The notes under the pieces were generated by a model, which did no database searches, was not told where the DNA came from, and worked only from the letters and a program-made list of their open reading frames with translations. 64,000 nt of DNA from contig NZ_FXAW01000001.1 in NCBI RefSeq assembly GCF_900177665.1, positions 186,001-250,000 on the forward strand, written 5' to 3'. Shown here one piece after another: positions 1 to 8,414 of this stretch (its first letter is position 1; each line of letters opens with the position of its first letter). This DNA comes from Marivirga sericea. GTDB taxonomy: Bacteria > Bacteroidota > Bacteroidia > Cytophagales > Cyclobacteriaceae. The translations under genes were made by a program, and so were the position numbers.

Positions 1-415
1 GCATTAATACGGTACTGAAAAGAGGGGCTGTTCCACCAGGAATATAAAGCCCTACTTTTGGAATCGCTACTGATTTTCTTTCGCATAGAACTCCAGGCAT
101 AGTTTCAATTTTCAGTGGAGCCATTTTTTGGGCTTCATGAAATTTGGAAATATTATCGTGTGCAACTTGAATTGCTTCTTTGAGTTCGCCTGATATCTTG
201 GCAGCTGCGGATTTAATTTCATCTCTCGTCACCAATAATTTCCCTAGCTCAATCCCATCAAATTTTTTGGTGTAAGATTTCAAAGCGATGTCACCTTTGC
301 TTTGAACCTCATCCATTATGGGTTGCACCACTTTTCTGATATCTGAAAGTGATGCAGTAGGTCTTTTCAGTAGTTTTTCCCAGCTTTCTCTTTTGGGGTA
401 TGTATAGTCTTTCAT
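1..415 (-). CDS. hisD: Histidinol dehydrogenase, N-terminal part (runs off the window)
   Basis: This is the first 138 codons of histidinol dehydrogenase, which makes the last two oxidations of histidine biosynthesis (histidinol to histidine, NAD-dependent, zinc enzyme). Translating the minus strand from the ATG at 415 gives a protein starting MKDYTYPKRESWEKLL. Near the window edge it contains the family segment GLYIPGGTAPLFSTVLM. The catalytic C-terminal half lies outside the window. It follows hisG by 81 nt in the same direction, as in the usual his operon order G-D, and is probably transcribed from the attenuator-controlled promoter upstream of hisG. Confidence 0.93.
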   Translation of the reverse strand, partial: MKDYTYPKRESWEKLLKRPTASLSDIRKVVQPIMDEVQSKGDIALKSYTKKFDGIELGKLLVTRDEIKSAAAKISGELKEAIQVAHDNISKFHEAQKMAPLKIETMPGVLCERKSVAIPKVGLYIPGGTAPLFSTVLM

Positions 416-496
416 TTTATATTTAAATCAAGCAATTACTATCTCGCTATTCTAAAACTCTCAGTTTAAATGAACGATAAATAGAATAAATCAACT

Positions 497-1354
497 TCAA
501 ACAATCATCTTTTCAATTGGAGCTACTAATATTCCTTGAGCACCAGCTTCTTTGAGTTTTTCGATTACTTCCCAAAACTCATCTTCTTTAACCACCGAAT
601 GTAAAGAACTCCACCCTTCCATAGCTAGTGGTAAAACAGTAGGACTCTTCATACCAGGTAATAGGTTTATGATTTTATCAATGGATTCGTTTGGTGCATT
701 TAGTAAAATGTATTTATTACTTTTTCCGGCCTGAACAGCTTCCATTCTAAATAAAAGCTGGTTTAATGTCTTCTCTTGTTCAGCGGAGAGATTCTTCCCT
801 GAAACAAGTACCGCCTCAGACCTCATGATCACATCTGCTTCTTTTAGCCCGTTACTCAAGAGCGTGCTTCCTGAACTTACAATGTCACAAACCGCATCTG
901 CTAAGCCAATGCTTGGAGCAATTTCAACTGAACCACTGATTTCATGAATCTCAGCATTGATTTTGTTTTCTTTTAAGTAATTGCCTAAAATTTTGGGGTA
1001 GGAGGTAGCAATGCTCTTCCCATCTAGCTCTTGAATGCTTTTATAGTTCCAGTTGCGATCAACTCCAATGGAAAGTCTACATTTTGAGAAACCTAATTTC
1101 TTTACGAGCCTTACATCTTTTTCGTATTCTACTAATACGTTTTCGCCCACAATTCCTAAATCCGCAACGCCATCTTCGACATATCCGGGAATATCATCAT
1201 CTCTTAAAAATAGAAATTCTAAAGGGAAATTATCGGCAACAGCTTTTAATTTACCTTTCCCATTGCTGAATTTGATACCGCATTCTTTTATTAATTTTAG
1301 TGAGTCTTCGCTTAACCGACCCGACTTTTGTATAGCAATTTTTAATGTATTCAT
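497..1354 (-). CDS. hisG: ATP phosphoribosyltransferase, long form
   Basis: Catalyses the first committed step of histidine biosynthesis, ATP plus PRPP to phosphoribosyl-ATP. At 285 aa it is the long form, with a C-terminal ACT-like regulatory domain (about residues 210-285, PTVLPLAMEGWSSLHSVV onward) that normally gives allosteric inhibition by histidine, so no HisZ partner is needed. The N-terminus LKIAIQKSGRLSEDSL and the segment GVADLGIVGENVL are typical, and the PRPP-binding region is around SGSTLLSNGLKEADVI (residues 160-175). It is the first structural gene of a minus-strand his operon. A His-rich leader peptide lies 129 nt upstream. Confidence 0.97.
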   Translation of the reverse strand: MNTLKIAIQKSGRLSEDSLKLIKECGIKFSNGKGKLKAVADNFPLEFLFLRDDDIPGYVEDGVADLGIVGENVLVEYEKDVRLVKKLGFSKCRLSIGVDRNWNYKSIQELDGKSIATSYPKILGNYLKENKINAEIHEISGSVEIAPSIGLADAVCDIVSSGSTLLSNGLKEADVIMRSEAVLVSGKNLSAEQEKTLNQLLFRMEAVQAGKSNKYILLNAPNESIDKIINLLPGMKSPTVLPLAMEGWSSLHSVVKEDEFWEVIEKLKEAGAQGILVAPIEKMIV

Positions 1355-1422
1355 CTTTGATTTTTGAGATTTAAAAATAGTATTTAACTAAGAGATTTTC
1401 TAAGGAAATGTTTAATGATTTT

Positions 1423-1526
1423 TTCCTCAAAAGACTAAAATGTGCAGAAACCTGCTTTTGGCGATATGGTGAATTTATTCCTCTTAAAACGAGGAATGAT
1501 GGAATACATGAACAGCATGAAATGCT
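1423..1526 (-). promoter_or_regulatory. Candidate attenuator with alternative pairings before hisG
   Basis: Read on the minus strand, the end of the leader ORF carries ATTCCTC (1491-1497). It can pair with GAGGAAT (1477-1483), or alternatively with a second GAGGAA further downstream (1423-1428). Between them is a short GCAG/CTGC hairpin (1444-1455). An AGCAT/ATGCT hairpin (1514-1526) overlaps the first His codon. Mutually exclusive stems next to His codons are what a translation-coupled attenuator needs. No strong U-tract terminator is obvious, so the exact terminator stem is uncertain. Confidence 0.45.
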
Positions 1527-1573
1527 TGAGAGGCATTTTTCTTGACAGTGATATTTATGATTGACTTGCTCAT
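1484..1573 (-). CDS. Candidate his operon leader peptide (29 aa, His-rich)
   Basis: A 29-codon ORF on the minus strand, ATG at 1573 and TAA at 1484-1486. It ends FHAVHVFHHSSF, with four histidine codons within seven. It lies just upstream of hisG and in the same direction, which is the arrangement of a ribosome-mediated attenuation leader: stalling at the His codons when charged tRNA-His is scarce would change folding of the RNA behind it. The stop codon falls inside a 7-bp hairpin (1477-1497). A TACATTTG promoter box lies only 8 nt upstream of the ATG, so the mRNA would be almost leaderless. The coding sequence is seen directly; the attenuation role is inferred from position and codon content. 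Confidence 0.72.
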   Translation of the reverse strand: MSKSIINITVKKNASQAFHAVHVFHHSSF

Positions 1574-1580
1574 GTACAGG

Positions 1581-1588
1581 CAAATGTA
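1581..1588 (-). promoter_or_regulatory. Bacteroidota -7 box for the his operon
   Basis: On the minus strand this reads TACATTTG, a full match to the Bacteroidota consensus TAnnTTTG. The -33 side is weak. Its position 8 nt before the leader-peptide ATG implies a transcript with nearly no 5' untranslated region. Confidence 0.5.
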
Positions 1589-1704
1589 ATAAGGAATTTT
1601 TAAATTGCTACTATTATTGAATTGCTTTTATTGTTTTATGAGAAAAACTAAGCTGGAAGTGCTGACTTATTGATTCATAAAAGAAATTTATCTATTTTAG
1701 ATTC

Positions 1705-2181
1705 ATGAGAAAAATTGATACATTATTAGAAGAATATGGTGCTAGCCATAAGAATGAAACCAATAAAATGGTTCATTGGATCTGTGTGCCATTAATTTTT
1801 TGGAGTGTAGTTGCACTTTTATATTCTATTCCCAATGATATGCTCACCTATGTTTTTGGAGTCGGGTATTTTAATAATTGGGCCGTTGTAGTTTTAGGAT
1901 TTGTTCTGATTTATTATATCAGTTTATCGATTCCACTCTCATTCGGTATGGTTGCTTTTGCCATTTTGTGTATTGCCGTTGCTCGCTGGGCTGATCAATT
2001 TAGTTTCTTACCGCTGTGGGCCATTGCATTGATCGTATTTTTTGTTGCATGGGTAGGGCAATTCTGGGGGCATAGAATTGAAGGCAAGAAACCTTCTTTT
2101 CTCAAAGATTTGCAATTCTTGCTGATAGGCCCTGCTTGGTTGATGCATTTTATTTATAAGAAGGTGGGTGTTAAGTATTAA
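1705..2181 (+). CDS. DUF962 (Mpo1-like) membrane protein
   Basis: A 158-aa protein with the family start LLEEYGASHKNETNKMVHWICVPL followed by about four hydrophobic segments (roughly residues 26-50, 55-75, 78-95 and 105-125). The Mpo1/YGL010w family includes yeast Mpo1, an Fe-dependent dioxygenase acting on 2-hydroxy fatty acids. The conserved histidines HK..N..HW (residues 15 and 24) and the HRIEGKKPSF segment near residue 140 are present. The activity of the bacterial member is inferred only from family. It stands divergent from the his leader, and the esterase gene starts 9 nt after its stop, so the two may be co-transcribed. Confidence 0.85.
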   Translation: MRKIDTLLEEYGASHKNETNKMVHWICVPLIFWSVVALLYSIPNDMLTYVFGVGYFNNWAVVVLGFVLIYYISLSIPLSFGMVAFAILCIAVARWADQFSFLPLWAIALIVFFVAWVGQFWGHRIEGKKPSFLKDLQFLLIGPAWLMHFIYKKVGVKY

Positions 2182-2190
2182 TGTGATTTT

Positions 2191-3099
2191 ATGGTAAGGT
2201 TTTCAGCGGGGCTATCAATAGTCCTTTATTGTTTTGTTTGCAACATTGAATTAATTGCACAAAAGGGAGTAGTAGATTCTTCCTTAAAAGTAAAAAGTGA
2301 AGTTCTAAAGCGGCAAATGCCCTATTCAGTTTATTTGCCGGATAGTTATGATAAATCTTATAGGTCATACCCAGTTTTATATTTATTACATGGTATGTGG
2401 GGTGATCATACAGATTGGGTAAATAAAGGAGAAGTCAATAGGATAGCTAGTAATTTAATTGAGCGTGGAGAAATTCCGGAAATGATTATTATTATGCCTG
2501 ATGGACTTACCGATGCTTTTTATATTAATAATTATGACGGTTCAGTAAAATGGGAGGATTTTTTCTATGAAGAATTTATTCCAACTATAGAGGATCGATA
2601 TAGAATTGTAAAGAATAGAAGTAATAGAGCTATTGCAGGACTGTCGATGGGCGGATATGGTGCTTTATATCATGCTATTAGTAATAAAGATATGTTTAAA
2701 GCATGTTATGCACTAAGCGCAGCAGTTTTAGAAACCGAACCTAAGGATGCATCTAGCCAAAATAGTGAGTTCAATCAAAAGAATTGGGGACCTTTAAATG
2801 AAGAAGGATTACCTGAAAACTACAAAAAGCATTCAATACAAGAGATGATTAAAGGAATGGAAGTCTATAAGGCTCCCAATCCATATGGAGCTGACGGAAA
2901 AACGAGTATGCCAGCTATTACACTAGATTGTGGTGATGATGACTTTTTGTTAAAACAAAACACTAATCTGACTCATATCATGAAGGAAAAGAAAATCCCT
3001 TTTGAGCTCAGAGTGAGAGATGGAGGGCATACTTGGGAATATTGGAGAACAGGTTTAGACCTTGGGTTAAAGTTCGTTGGAGAGTCTTTTAGAAATTAA
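2191..3099 (+). CDS. Secreted esterase, alpha/beta hydrolase (esterase D / feruloyl-esterase-like)
   Basis: A 302-aa putative esterase with an N-terminal signal peptide (hydrophobic residues 5-23). The fold signature LYLLHGMWGDHTDW supplies the oxyanion-hole region. The nucleophile is Ser152 in GLSMGGYG, the acid is probably in DCGDDDF (about residues 247-252), and the catalytic His is His280 in RDGGHTWEYW. The family hydrolyses short acyl or aryl esters, including acetyl or feruloyl esters on polysaccharides; the substrate cannot be read here. A second, almost identical C-terminus survives as a remnant at 5472-5599, so this gene once had a neighbouring paralogue. Confidence 0.9.
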   Translation: MVRFSAGLSIVLYCFVCNIELIAQKGVVDSSLKVKSEVLKRQMPYSVYLPDSYDKSYRSYPVLYLLHGMWGDHTDWVNKGEVNRIASNLIERGEIPEMIIIMPDGLTDAFYINNYDGSVKWEDFFYEEFIPTIEDRYRIVKNRSNRAIAGLSMGGYGALYHAISNKDMFKACYALSAAVLETEPKDASSQNSEFNQKNWGPLNEEGLPENYKKHSIQEMIKGMEVYKAPNPYGADGKTSMPAITLDCGDDDFLLKQNTNLTHIMKEKKIPFELRVRDGGHTWEYWRTGLDLGLKFVGESFRN

Positions 3100-3266
3100 T
3101 TTTTATCCTCTAATTTTGCATTTAAGAAAAGTATAACTGATTTTTTAATTCAATCAAATTTTATAACCTTTATTGCATATTACACTACTTGTTTTTTGTC
3201 TAATATTAACTTTAAAAAAAGTGTTGATTATTCCCGATACAAGTACAACCATCAATTTGTCAAAAA

Positions 3267-5432
3267 ATGAAGAAATATTATCTGATTATTTAATTATTAG
3301 CCTTTTCACAAATTGTATTAGCACAAAGACCATTTATTACAACATGGGAAACAACAACGGCTAACGAAATTATTACCATTCCAGCAACTCGCGGAGGCAA
3401 TTATGATTATTCTGTAGATTGGGGAGATGGTACAATCACTCAAAATAATAGCGGGCCAGCTAATCATCAATATTCAGAGCCTGGAATCTACACTGTTCAA
3501 ATAACTGGAAAATTGCCTAGCATTCATTTCGGAGCTGATGATGTAACAAACAGGGAGAAAATTTTATCAATAGAACAATGGGGTGATATTGAGTGGAACA
3601 TATTGATTAACTCTTTCGAAGGATGTAAGAACTTAAGCGGGAATGCTTCTGATGTACCCGATCTATCCAAAGTGCAGTCTCTTCAGGAAATGTTTTCAGG
3701 TTGCTCGTCTTTTAATCATGATATTTCCAACTGGGATGTTTCCACTATTACTTCTATGACAGATATGTTTTTAAATGCATCATCTTTTAACCAAGATATT
3801 AGCAGTTGGGATGTGAGTAACGTGAGCACTATGAATGGTATGTTCTCTAATGCTTCTGCATTCAATCAAGAAATTGGAAATTGGGATGTTAGTAAGGTCA
3901 CTAGTATGCTAGGAATTTTTTCTGGTGCAATTTCTTTTAATGGTAATATTTCAAGCTGGGATGTAAGTAATGTAATAAGTATGTTCGGTTTATTTAGAAA
4001 TGCAACATCTTTTAATCAGGATATTGGAGATTGGAATGTTAGCAACGTGGTAAATATGGTAAGCATGTTTGCAAATGCAACATCTTTTAATCAAAATTTA
4101 AGTAATTGGAATGTTAGTAACGTTTCAAATATGGTTAATATGTTTAATAATGCAGTACATTTTAATCAGGATTTATCTGACTGGGATGTCAGCAATGTTA
4201 CAAACATGGGAAGTATGTTTGAGAATTGTTGGGATTTCAACCAAAATATATCTCTATGGAATGTAAGTAAGGTTGCAAACATGTCTTTTATGTTCAGAAG
4301 CGCTGAATCATTTAATCAGAGTCTAGGTGAATGGGATGTAAGCAGTGCAACATCATTAACTGCGATGTTTCAAAACGCTAAATCTTTTAATCAGGATATA
4401 AGCACATGGGATGTTAGCAATGTACAATCCATGTCCTCTATGTTTAATGATGCCATATCTTTTAATCAAAATATCAATAGTTGGGATGTTCATAACGTGA
4501 ACACGATGAGTCAAATGTTTTCAGGGGCCTCGGCTTTCAATAAACCACTAGATCTGTGGAATACGGACAATGTTGGGGATATGTATGCTCTTTTTAATGA
4601 AGCATCTTCATTTAATCAGATTATAGGTGGTTGGGACGTGAGTAGCGTAATTGATATGGATTATATGTTTCGATTCTCATCTTCTTTTAATCAAGATTTA
4701 GGTGATTGGGATATTAGTCAAGTTAATACTATGGTTGGAATGTTTGATAGATCTGGATTAGATTTTATTAACTATGATAAGATTTTAGAAGGCTGGATAC
4801 AATTAGATTCACTTCAGTTAAATGTTGAGTTTGGTGCTGATGATATAGAATATTGCAATGCAGAATTAGCCAGGCAGAATTTAATAAATGACTTTAATTG
4901 GTCCATAAAAGGAGATTTAAAAAATTGTAAATTGAGCCAAACAATATTTTTTGATTCTCTTGAAGCGAAAACTGCAGTGGATCCTGATTTCACATTAAAA
5001 GCCACTGCCACATCAGGTTTAGAAATTAGCTATATTAGTAGTGACCCATCTGTGGCTACTATTTCCAGTGATGTTGTGTCGATAGAGGGAGCAGGTACTA
5101 CTGAAATAAAAGCTACTCAAACTGGTAATGATAATTACGAAGCAGCGCCTCCCGTTACGCAGATACTGGTTGTAAATGGTGTATTGAACAATGCTAAAGT
5201 AGTAGGTTATACTATGCAATTATATCCTAACCCTATAAAAAATCATTTATCAGTAGAATCCTCACAAAAAATAGATAGAATTACAGTATTTGACTTGAGT
5301 GGTACAAAAATAATAGAACAATACCCAACTAAAAGCGGTAAACTGATTTTTGATTTCAGTGAGTATCCTGCTGGTATCTATATAATAAAATTTAATGATT
5401 CCTCACAAGTTCATCGATTGGTGAAGCAATGA
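3267..5432 (+). CDS. BspA-like (DUF285) repeat surface protein with T9SS sorting domain; in-frame stop in signal peptide
   Basis: The best start is the ATG at 3267. It gives MKKYYLII, then an in-frame TAA (3291-3293), then LLAFSQIVLAQRPF, clearly the rest of one signal peptide. After it come a PKD-like segment (YSVDWGDGTITQ ... YSEPGIYTVQI), 14 DUF285 repeats of the form FNQDIssWDVSnVtsMssMF, an Ig-like Big domain (about ISYISSDPSVATIS to VTQILVV) and a type A T9SS sorting domain (YPNPIKNHLSV to HRLVKQ). The rest of the frame is intact to 5432. No ATG follows the stop before 3513, so without read-through a product would lack its secretion signal. Either a recent nonsense mutation, a sequencing error, or suppression. 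DUF285 proteins are cell-surface leucine-rich proteins; the ligand is unknown. Confidence 0.85.
3711..4760 (+). repeat. 14 tandem 75-bp coding repeats (DUF285)
   Basis: Each unit encodes 25 residues beginning FN and containing W-D/N-V-S and M..MF. The first FN codon is at 3711 and the last at 4686, exactly 13 x 75 bp apart, so no indel has occurred in any unit. The DNA has diverged considerably between units while residue positions are kept, which points to selection on protein structure and not to recent amplification. Confidence 0.9.
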
Positions 5433-5471
5433 AGTATATCCCTTCTTTAAGTTAGCTTATCTTAAAAGTAA

Positions 5472-5599
5472 CGTCATCAAAGACAGAAAAGAAGATTCCG
5501 TTTGAATTGAGAATTAGAGATGGTGGACATACTTGGGAATACTGGAGGACTGGCTTGGATTTGGGTTTAAAGTTCGTTGGTGAGTCTTTTAGAAATTAA
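5472..5599 (+). pseudogene. 3' remnant of a second esterase gene
   Basis: In frame up to the TAA at 5597-5599 this stretch encodes a 37-residue tail from EKKIPFELRIRDGG to VGESFRN. It differs from the C-terminus of the esterase at 2191-3099 by a single V/I change. At DNA level about 20 of 114 bases differ, almost all synonymous. The pattern means a paralogue lived under purifying selection before its 5' part was lost. The catalytic His is retained, but no start or nucleophile part remains. The last 33 bp overlap the 3' end of the YigZ-like gene on the other strand. Confidence 0.85.
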
Positions 5600-6172
5600 A
5601 CCTTCTATTTTCTGAGCTTCTGCTTCAAAATTATCTCTCAAAGATTGTTTAATCCCGATCATGGCAGTACAGTTTTCAGTGAATTCTTGATTTTTAATAT
5701 CCGCTTCAAAATCAGATATTAAGCGCATAACCTCATTAGTGATTTCATAACCATATTCAATGTCATAAATTTCTTCAATGGTAACTTCTATTAGCTTCGA
5801 GTGCTCTAATGCTTCAAAAGCAGCAGTTTTATATGCATTGATTAATCCAGGTACTCCTAGCTTTGTTCCACCGAAATATCGCACTACAACTATCAATACC
5901 TCTGTTAAATTTTTTGATTTGATTTGACCCAAAATAGGATCACCAGCTGAATGATTGGGTTCACCATCGTCATTCGCGCGCATTTTATCTTCGGATAAGA
6001 GGTAGGCATAGCAGTGATGACGGCCATCATGATATTGTTTTTTGACTTCGTCCAGCTTTTCTTTTACCTCATCCTCATTCCTCACTCGAAAAGATAAGCC
6101 AATAAATTTACTTCCTTTTTCCTTGTAAAAACCTTCTCCACCTTCAGAAACTGTATAAAAATAATCTTTCAT
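5567..6172 (-). CDS. YigZ / IMPACT family protein (UPF0029)
   Basis: A 201-aa protein with the N-terminal UPF0029 domain: KEKGSKFIGLSFRV, HHCYAYLLSE, DDGEPNHSAGDPILG and VVVRYFGGTKLGVPGLINAYKTAA are all hallmarks of the family. A DUF1949-like C-terminal domain follows (about residues 140-201). The eukaryotic relative IMPACT modulates Gcn2 signalling; the bacterial role is unclear, perhaps linked to ribosomes or nucleotide binding. Its 3' end runs into the esterase remnant, so the last codons may come from the rearrangement junction. Confidence 0.9.
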   Translation of the reverse strand: MKDYFYTVSEGGEGFYKEKGSKFIGLSFRVRNEDEVKEKLDEVKKQYHDGRHHCYAYLLSEDKMRANDDGEPNHSAGDPILGQIKSKNLTEVLIVVVRYFGGTKLGVPGLINAYKTAAFEALEHSKLIEVTIEEIYDIEYGYEITNEVMRLISDFEADIKNQEFTENCTAMIGIKQSLRDNFEAEAQKIEGLISKRLTNEL

Positions 6173-6276
6173 TGATTTAATTGAATTTTAGCAAAAGAGT
6201 GCCTTAAATAGAGTTTTTCAAGCAATTTAATGCTAAAAATGGCATTTATTGCGTCATAAAAAGTATTTTTACCCCT

Positions 6277-7194
6277 ATGAGGCAAAACTATCAAATTTCT
6301 GAGCAATTCCCTTCCATGCAGGAAGAAGAAGCACTGGAGTTTCCTATTTTTGCTAGGAAGAACTATTGGTTACTTCATCTAAAAGAGGAGGAATTATGGC
6401 CCTTTACTGTTCGTGATCAAAAGCATGATATCATAGCCTTTTGGTGCTTTTGTAGAATTGAGGATCGATTTGTGACACCTTTCAAAGCCCCGTTTTTCAC
6501 TCCACACCTTGCTGATATAGAACAGCAAGAAATTCTTTTCTCAAAAGTGATTCATTATCTAAGTGAAAAATACACTAAGCCAATCCAGTTTTCCTTGAAT
6601 TCCAATTTAAATTTTCAAAAACTTCAAGATTTAGTTCCCTTTCTAACGATTTTGAATATTGAGGTGGGAACTTATCTATATGTCGCCAAAGATAGTTTTT
6701 TTGAGCAGATTCTACAGAAACGGAAACGCAGGAAATTAAACTCTATTTTGCGTGAAGACACTTTTGAGATTCTAGAAGTTTCTGATCATGATTGGAACAA
6801 AGTATACCAGCAGAATTTAATTTGGAGAAGGGAAAAAGGACATAGAAACACCATGAAATTAGAGGATATGGCAGAAGCGAAAAGACAGTTCCCTCAACAT
6901 TATCATGCTTTTCAGCTGCTTAGAGGTGAAGAATTAATGGGGACAGCTTTCTTTTTAAACGTTCACCATGATCTTGTCTACGTTTACTCTCTTGTAACTG
7001 CCCCTTCTACTGCTGAAAAGGAGCCAGCACTTTTACTATGGAAAGCTATTTATGATTGGGCTAAACACAATCAAATTTCATGCATCGATATGGGTACTTC
7101 TATGGCTTCAGATAGAGAAATTAATAAAAATCTGCTTCGCTATAAACAATTTATAGGAGGGTTAATCTATAGGAAATATACTTTCGAATGCTAA
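6277..7194 (+). CDS. FemAB/GNAT-type acyltransferase in a polysaccharide cluster
   Basis: A 305-aa protein resembling the GNAT-like FemAB/BioF2 family (two tandem GNAT halves). The C-terminal half carries ISCIDMGTSMASDREINKNLLRYKQFIGG, typical of the family's end. The basic stretch KRKRRKLNSIL (about residues 148-158) corresponds to the segment between the halves. Such enzymes attach amino-acyl or acyl groups to sugars or peptides in cell-wall or capsule building. It overlaps the flippase gene downstream by 7 nt, which suggests translational coupling in a four-gene polysaccharide operon. The substrate is unknown. Confidence 0.7.
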   Translation: MRQNYQISEQFPSMQEEEALEFPIFARKNYWLLHLKEEELWPFTVRDQKHDIIAFWCFCRIEDRFVTPFKAPFFTPHLADIEQQEILFSKVIHYLSEKYTKPIQFSLNSNLNFQKLQDLVPFLTILNIEVGTYLYVAKDSFFEQILQKRKRRKLNSILREDTFEILEVSDHDWNKVYQQNLIWRREKGHRNTMKLEDMAEAKRQFPQHYHAFQLLRGEELMGTAFFLNVHHDLVYVYSLVTAPSTAEKEPALLLWKAIYDWAKHNQISCIDMGTSMASDREINKNLLRYKQFIGGLIYRKYTFEC

Positions 7195-8414
7195 AAATTT
7201 GGACTAGATATCACCACAGTATCTGGAGCGGAATACTTTTAGCTATTCGAGTTCTCGTAGGTTTTGGTGCGCAAAAAATTGTAGCTGTTTTTTATGGCCC
7301 TGTTGGAACAACATTATTTAGTCATTTTCAGAACTTTATTGCTTTATTTACGCAGCCTATTCAAGATGCTGCTGGGAACGGCCTCATTAATGCATTTCCT
7401 AAAAAATCTCTAGCAAGGGCTCAAGTGGTAGGTGCGACTATTATTATCTTAGTTTTTTTGACTTTTTCGAGTGGGTTGATCTTACTAATAAGTACTCAAT
7501 TCAATCAAAGCTTTTATTCATTTAGTTTACATAATTGGCTTTTAATAATCCCTTCTCTACTCTTATTCTGTTTTGGATTAATCGTGTCTGCTATTTATGT
7601 AATCCAACAAAAATTGAAGCTTTATTCTTTTATAATTTTAGGTCAATGGAGTATTTTTTTTATTTCGGTTTTGTTTGTCGATCTACAACTCAATCATTTT
7701 TTAATTTATTGGTTAACATTGCAAGCTGTTTTTTCTCTTTTTCTAATCCTACCGGTTCGTTCTTATTTGAAAATTGATTTAAAAATTGATAATAAAGTAA
7801 AATCTCATTTTAAGCAATTTTTATTGATGGCGCTAACTGTATGGATAAGTAGTAAATGGGTAGATTATTATGTTCGTGAATTTGCTATTGAGCAATATGG
7901 AACGATCCAGACAGGTTTATGGCAATCTGTTGTCCGAATCTCCGAGGCTTATAGAGGGCTTGTGATTAGCTTTTTGTTCCTAACTTTGTATCCTTTAGTT
8001 GCTCAGAAGTTAGGTGAGGCTAAAACGGTAGTTGAAAGTTTTAAAAAATTTTATGGGATTTACGTGGTGGTTTCTATCCTATCTTTGATCATGATTTTTC
8101 AGTTTAACGATTTGATATTAAGAATTTTATATGATACACAATATGCTGAGGCAGGAGGCTTATTGCAAGCACAGGTAATAGGGGATTTGTTTGCATTTCT
8201 GGCTTTTCCCTTCACTATTTTCTTGATAGCATCAGTAAAAACAAAAGCATATATCATTACAGAATTAGTAAGTGCTTTAATATTCGTAACTCTAATAACA
8301 GCTCAGTTTGAACTAGGTATTGAAGTTCTGGTATATGCCCATATTGTGCGCTTTTTCTTTTATGCGATAATGGTTTCAGTAATTGGATTAAAAAGTCTGA
8401 GTGATGTCCGCTAA
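7188..8414 (+). CDS. Polysaccharide flippase, Wzx-like
   Basis: A 408-aa integral membrane protein with about ten to twelve hydrophobic helices and the O-antigen translocase-like start SGILLAIRVLVGFGAQKIVAVFYGPVGTT. The segment YYVREFAIEQYGTIQTGLWQSVVRISEAYRG is typical of WzxE-like members of the MOP superfamily. It would flip an undecaprenyl-linked oligosaccharide across the inner membrane. It overlaps its neighbours on both sides (7 nt and 14 nt) and sits between an acyltransferase and a glycosyltransferase. No polymerase (Wzy) is visible in this small cluster. Confidence 0.82.
   Translation: MLKIWTRYHHSIWSGILLAIRVLVGFGAQKIVAVFYGPVGTTLFSHFQNFIALFTQPIQDAAGNGLINAFPKKSLARAQVVGATIIILVFLTFSSGLILLISTQFNQSFYSFSLHNWLLIIPSLLLFCFGLIVSAIYVIQQKLKLYSFIILGQWSIFFISVLFVDLQLNHFLIYWLTLQAVFSLFLILPVRSYLKIDLKIDNKVKSHFKQFLLMALTVWISSKWVDYYVREFAIEQYGTIQTGLWQSVVRISEAYRGLVISFLFLTLYPLVAQKLGEAKTVVESFKKFYGIYVVVSILSLIMIFQFNDLILRILYDTQYAEAGGLLQAQVIGDLFAFLAFPFTIFLIASVKTKAYIITELVSALIFVTLITAQFELGIEVLVYAHIVRFFFYAIMVSVIGLKSLSDVR

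Noticed and set aside
1371-1583. 70-aa minus-strand ORF over the his leader region
   Set aside because: It is in a different frame from the His-rich leader, has no family features, and is better explained as a shadow of leader and attenuator.
3173-3364. 63-aa plus-strand ORF before the repeat protein
   Set aside because: Its frame reads the signal-peptide DNA out of phase; the frame from ATG 3267 continues into the real protein.
3711-4760. Regular repeats that might look like a CRISPR or satellite array
   Set aside because: The 75-bp period is coding (25-residue DUF285 units) and there are no conserved repeat/unique spacer blocks.
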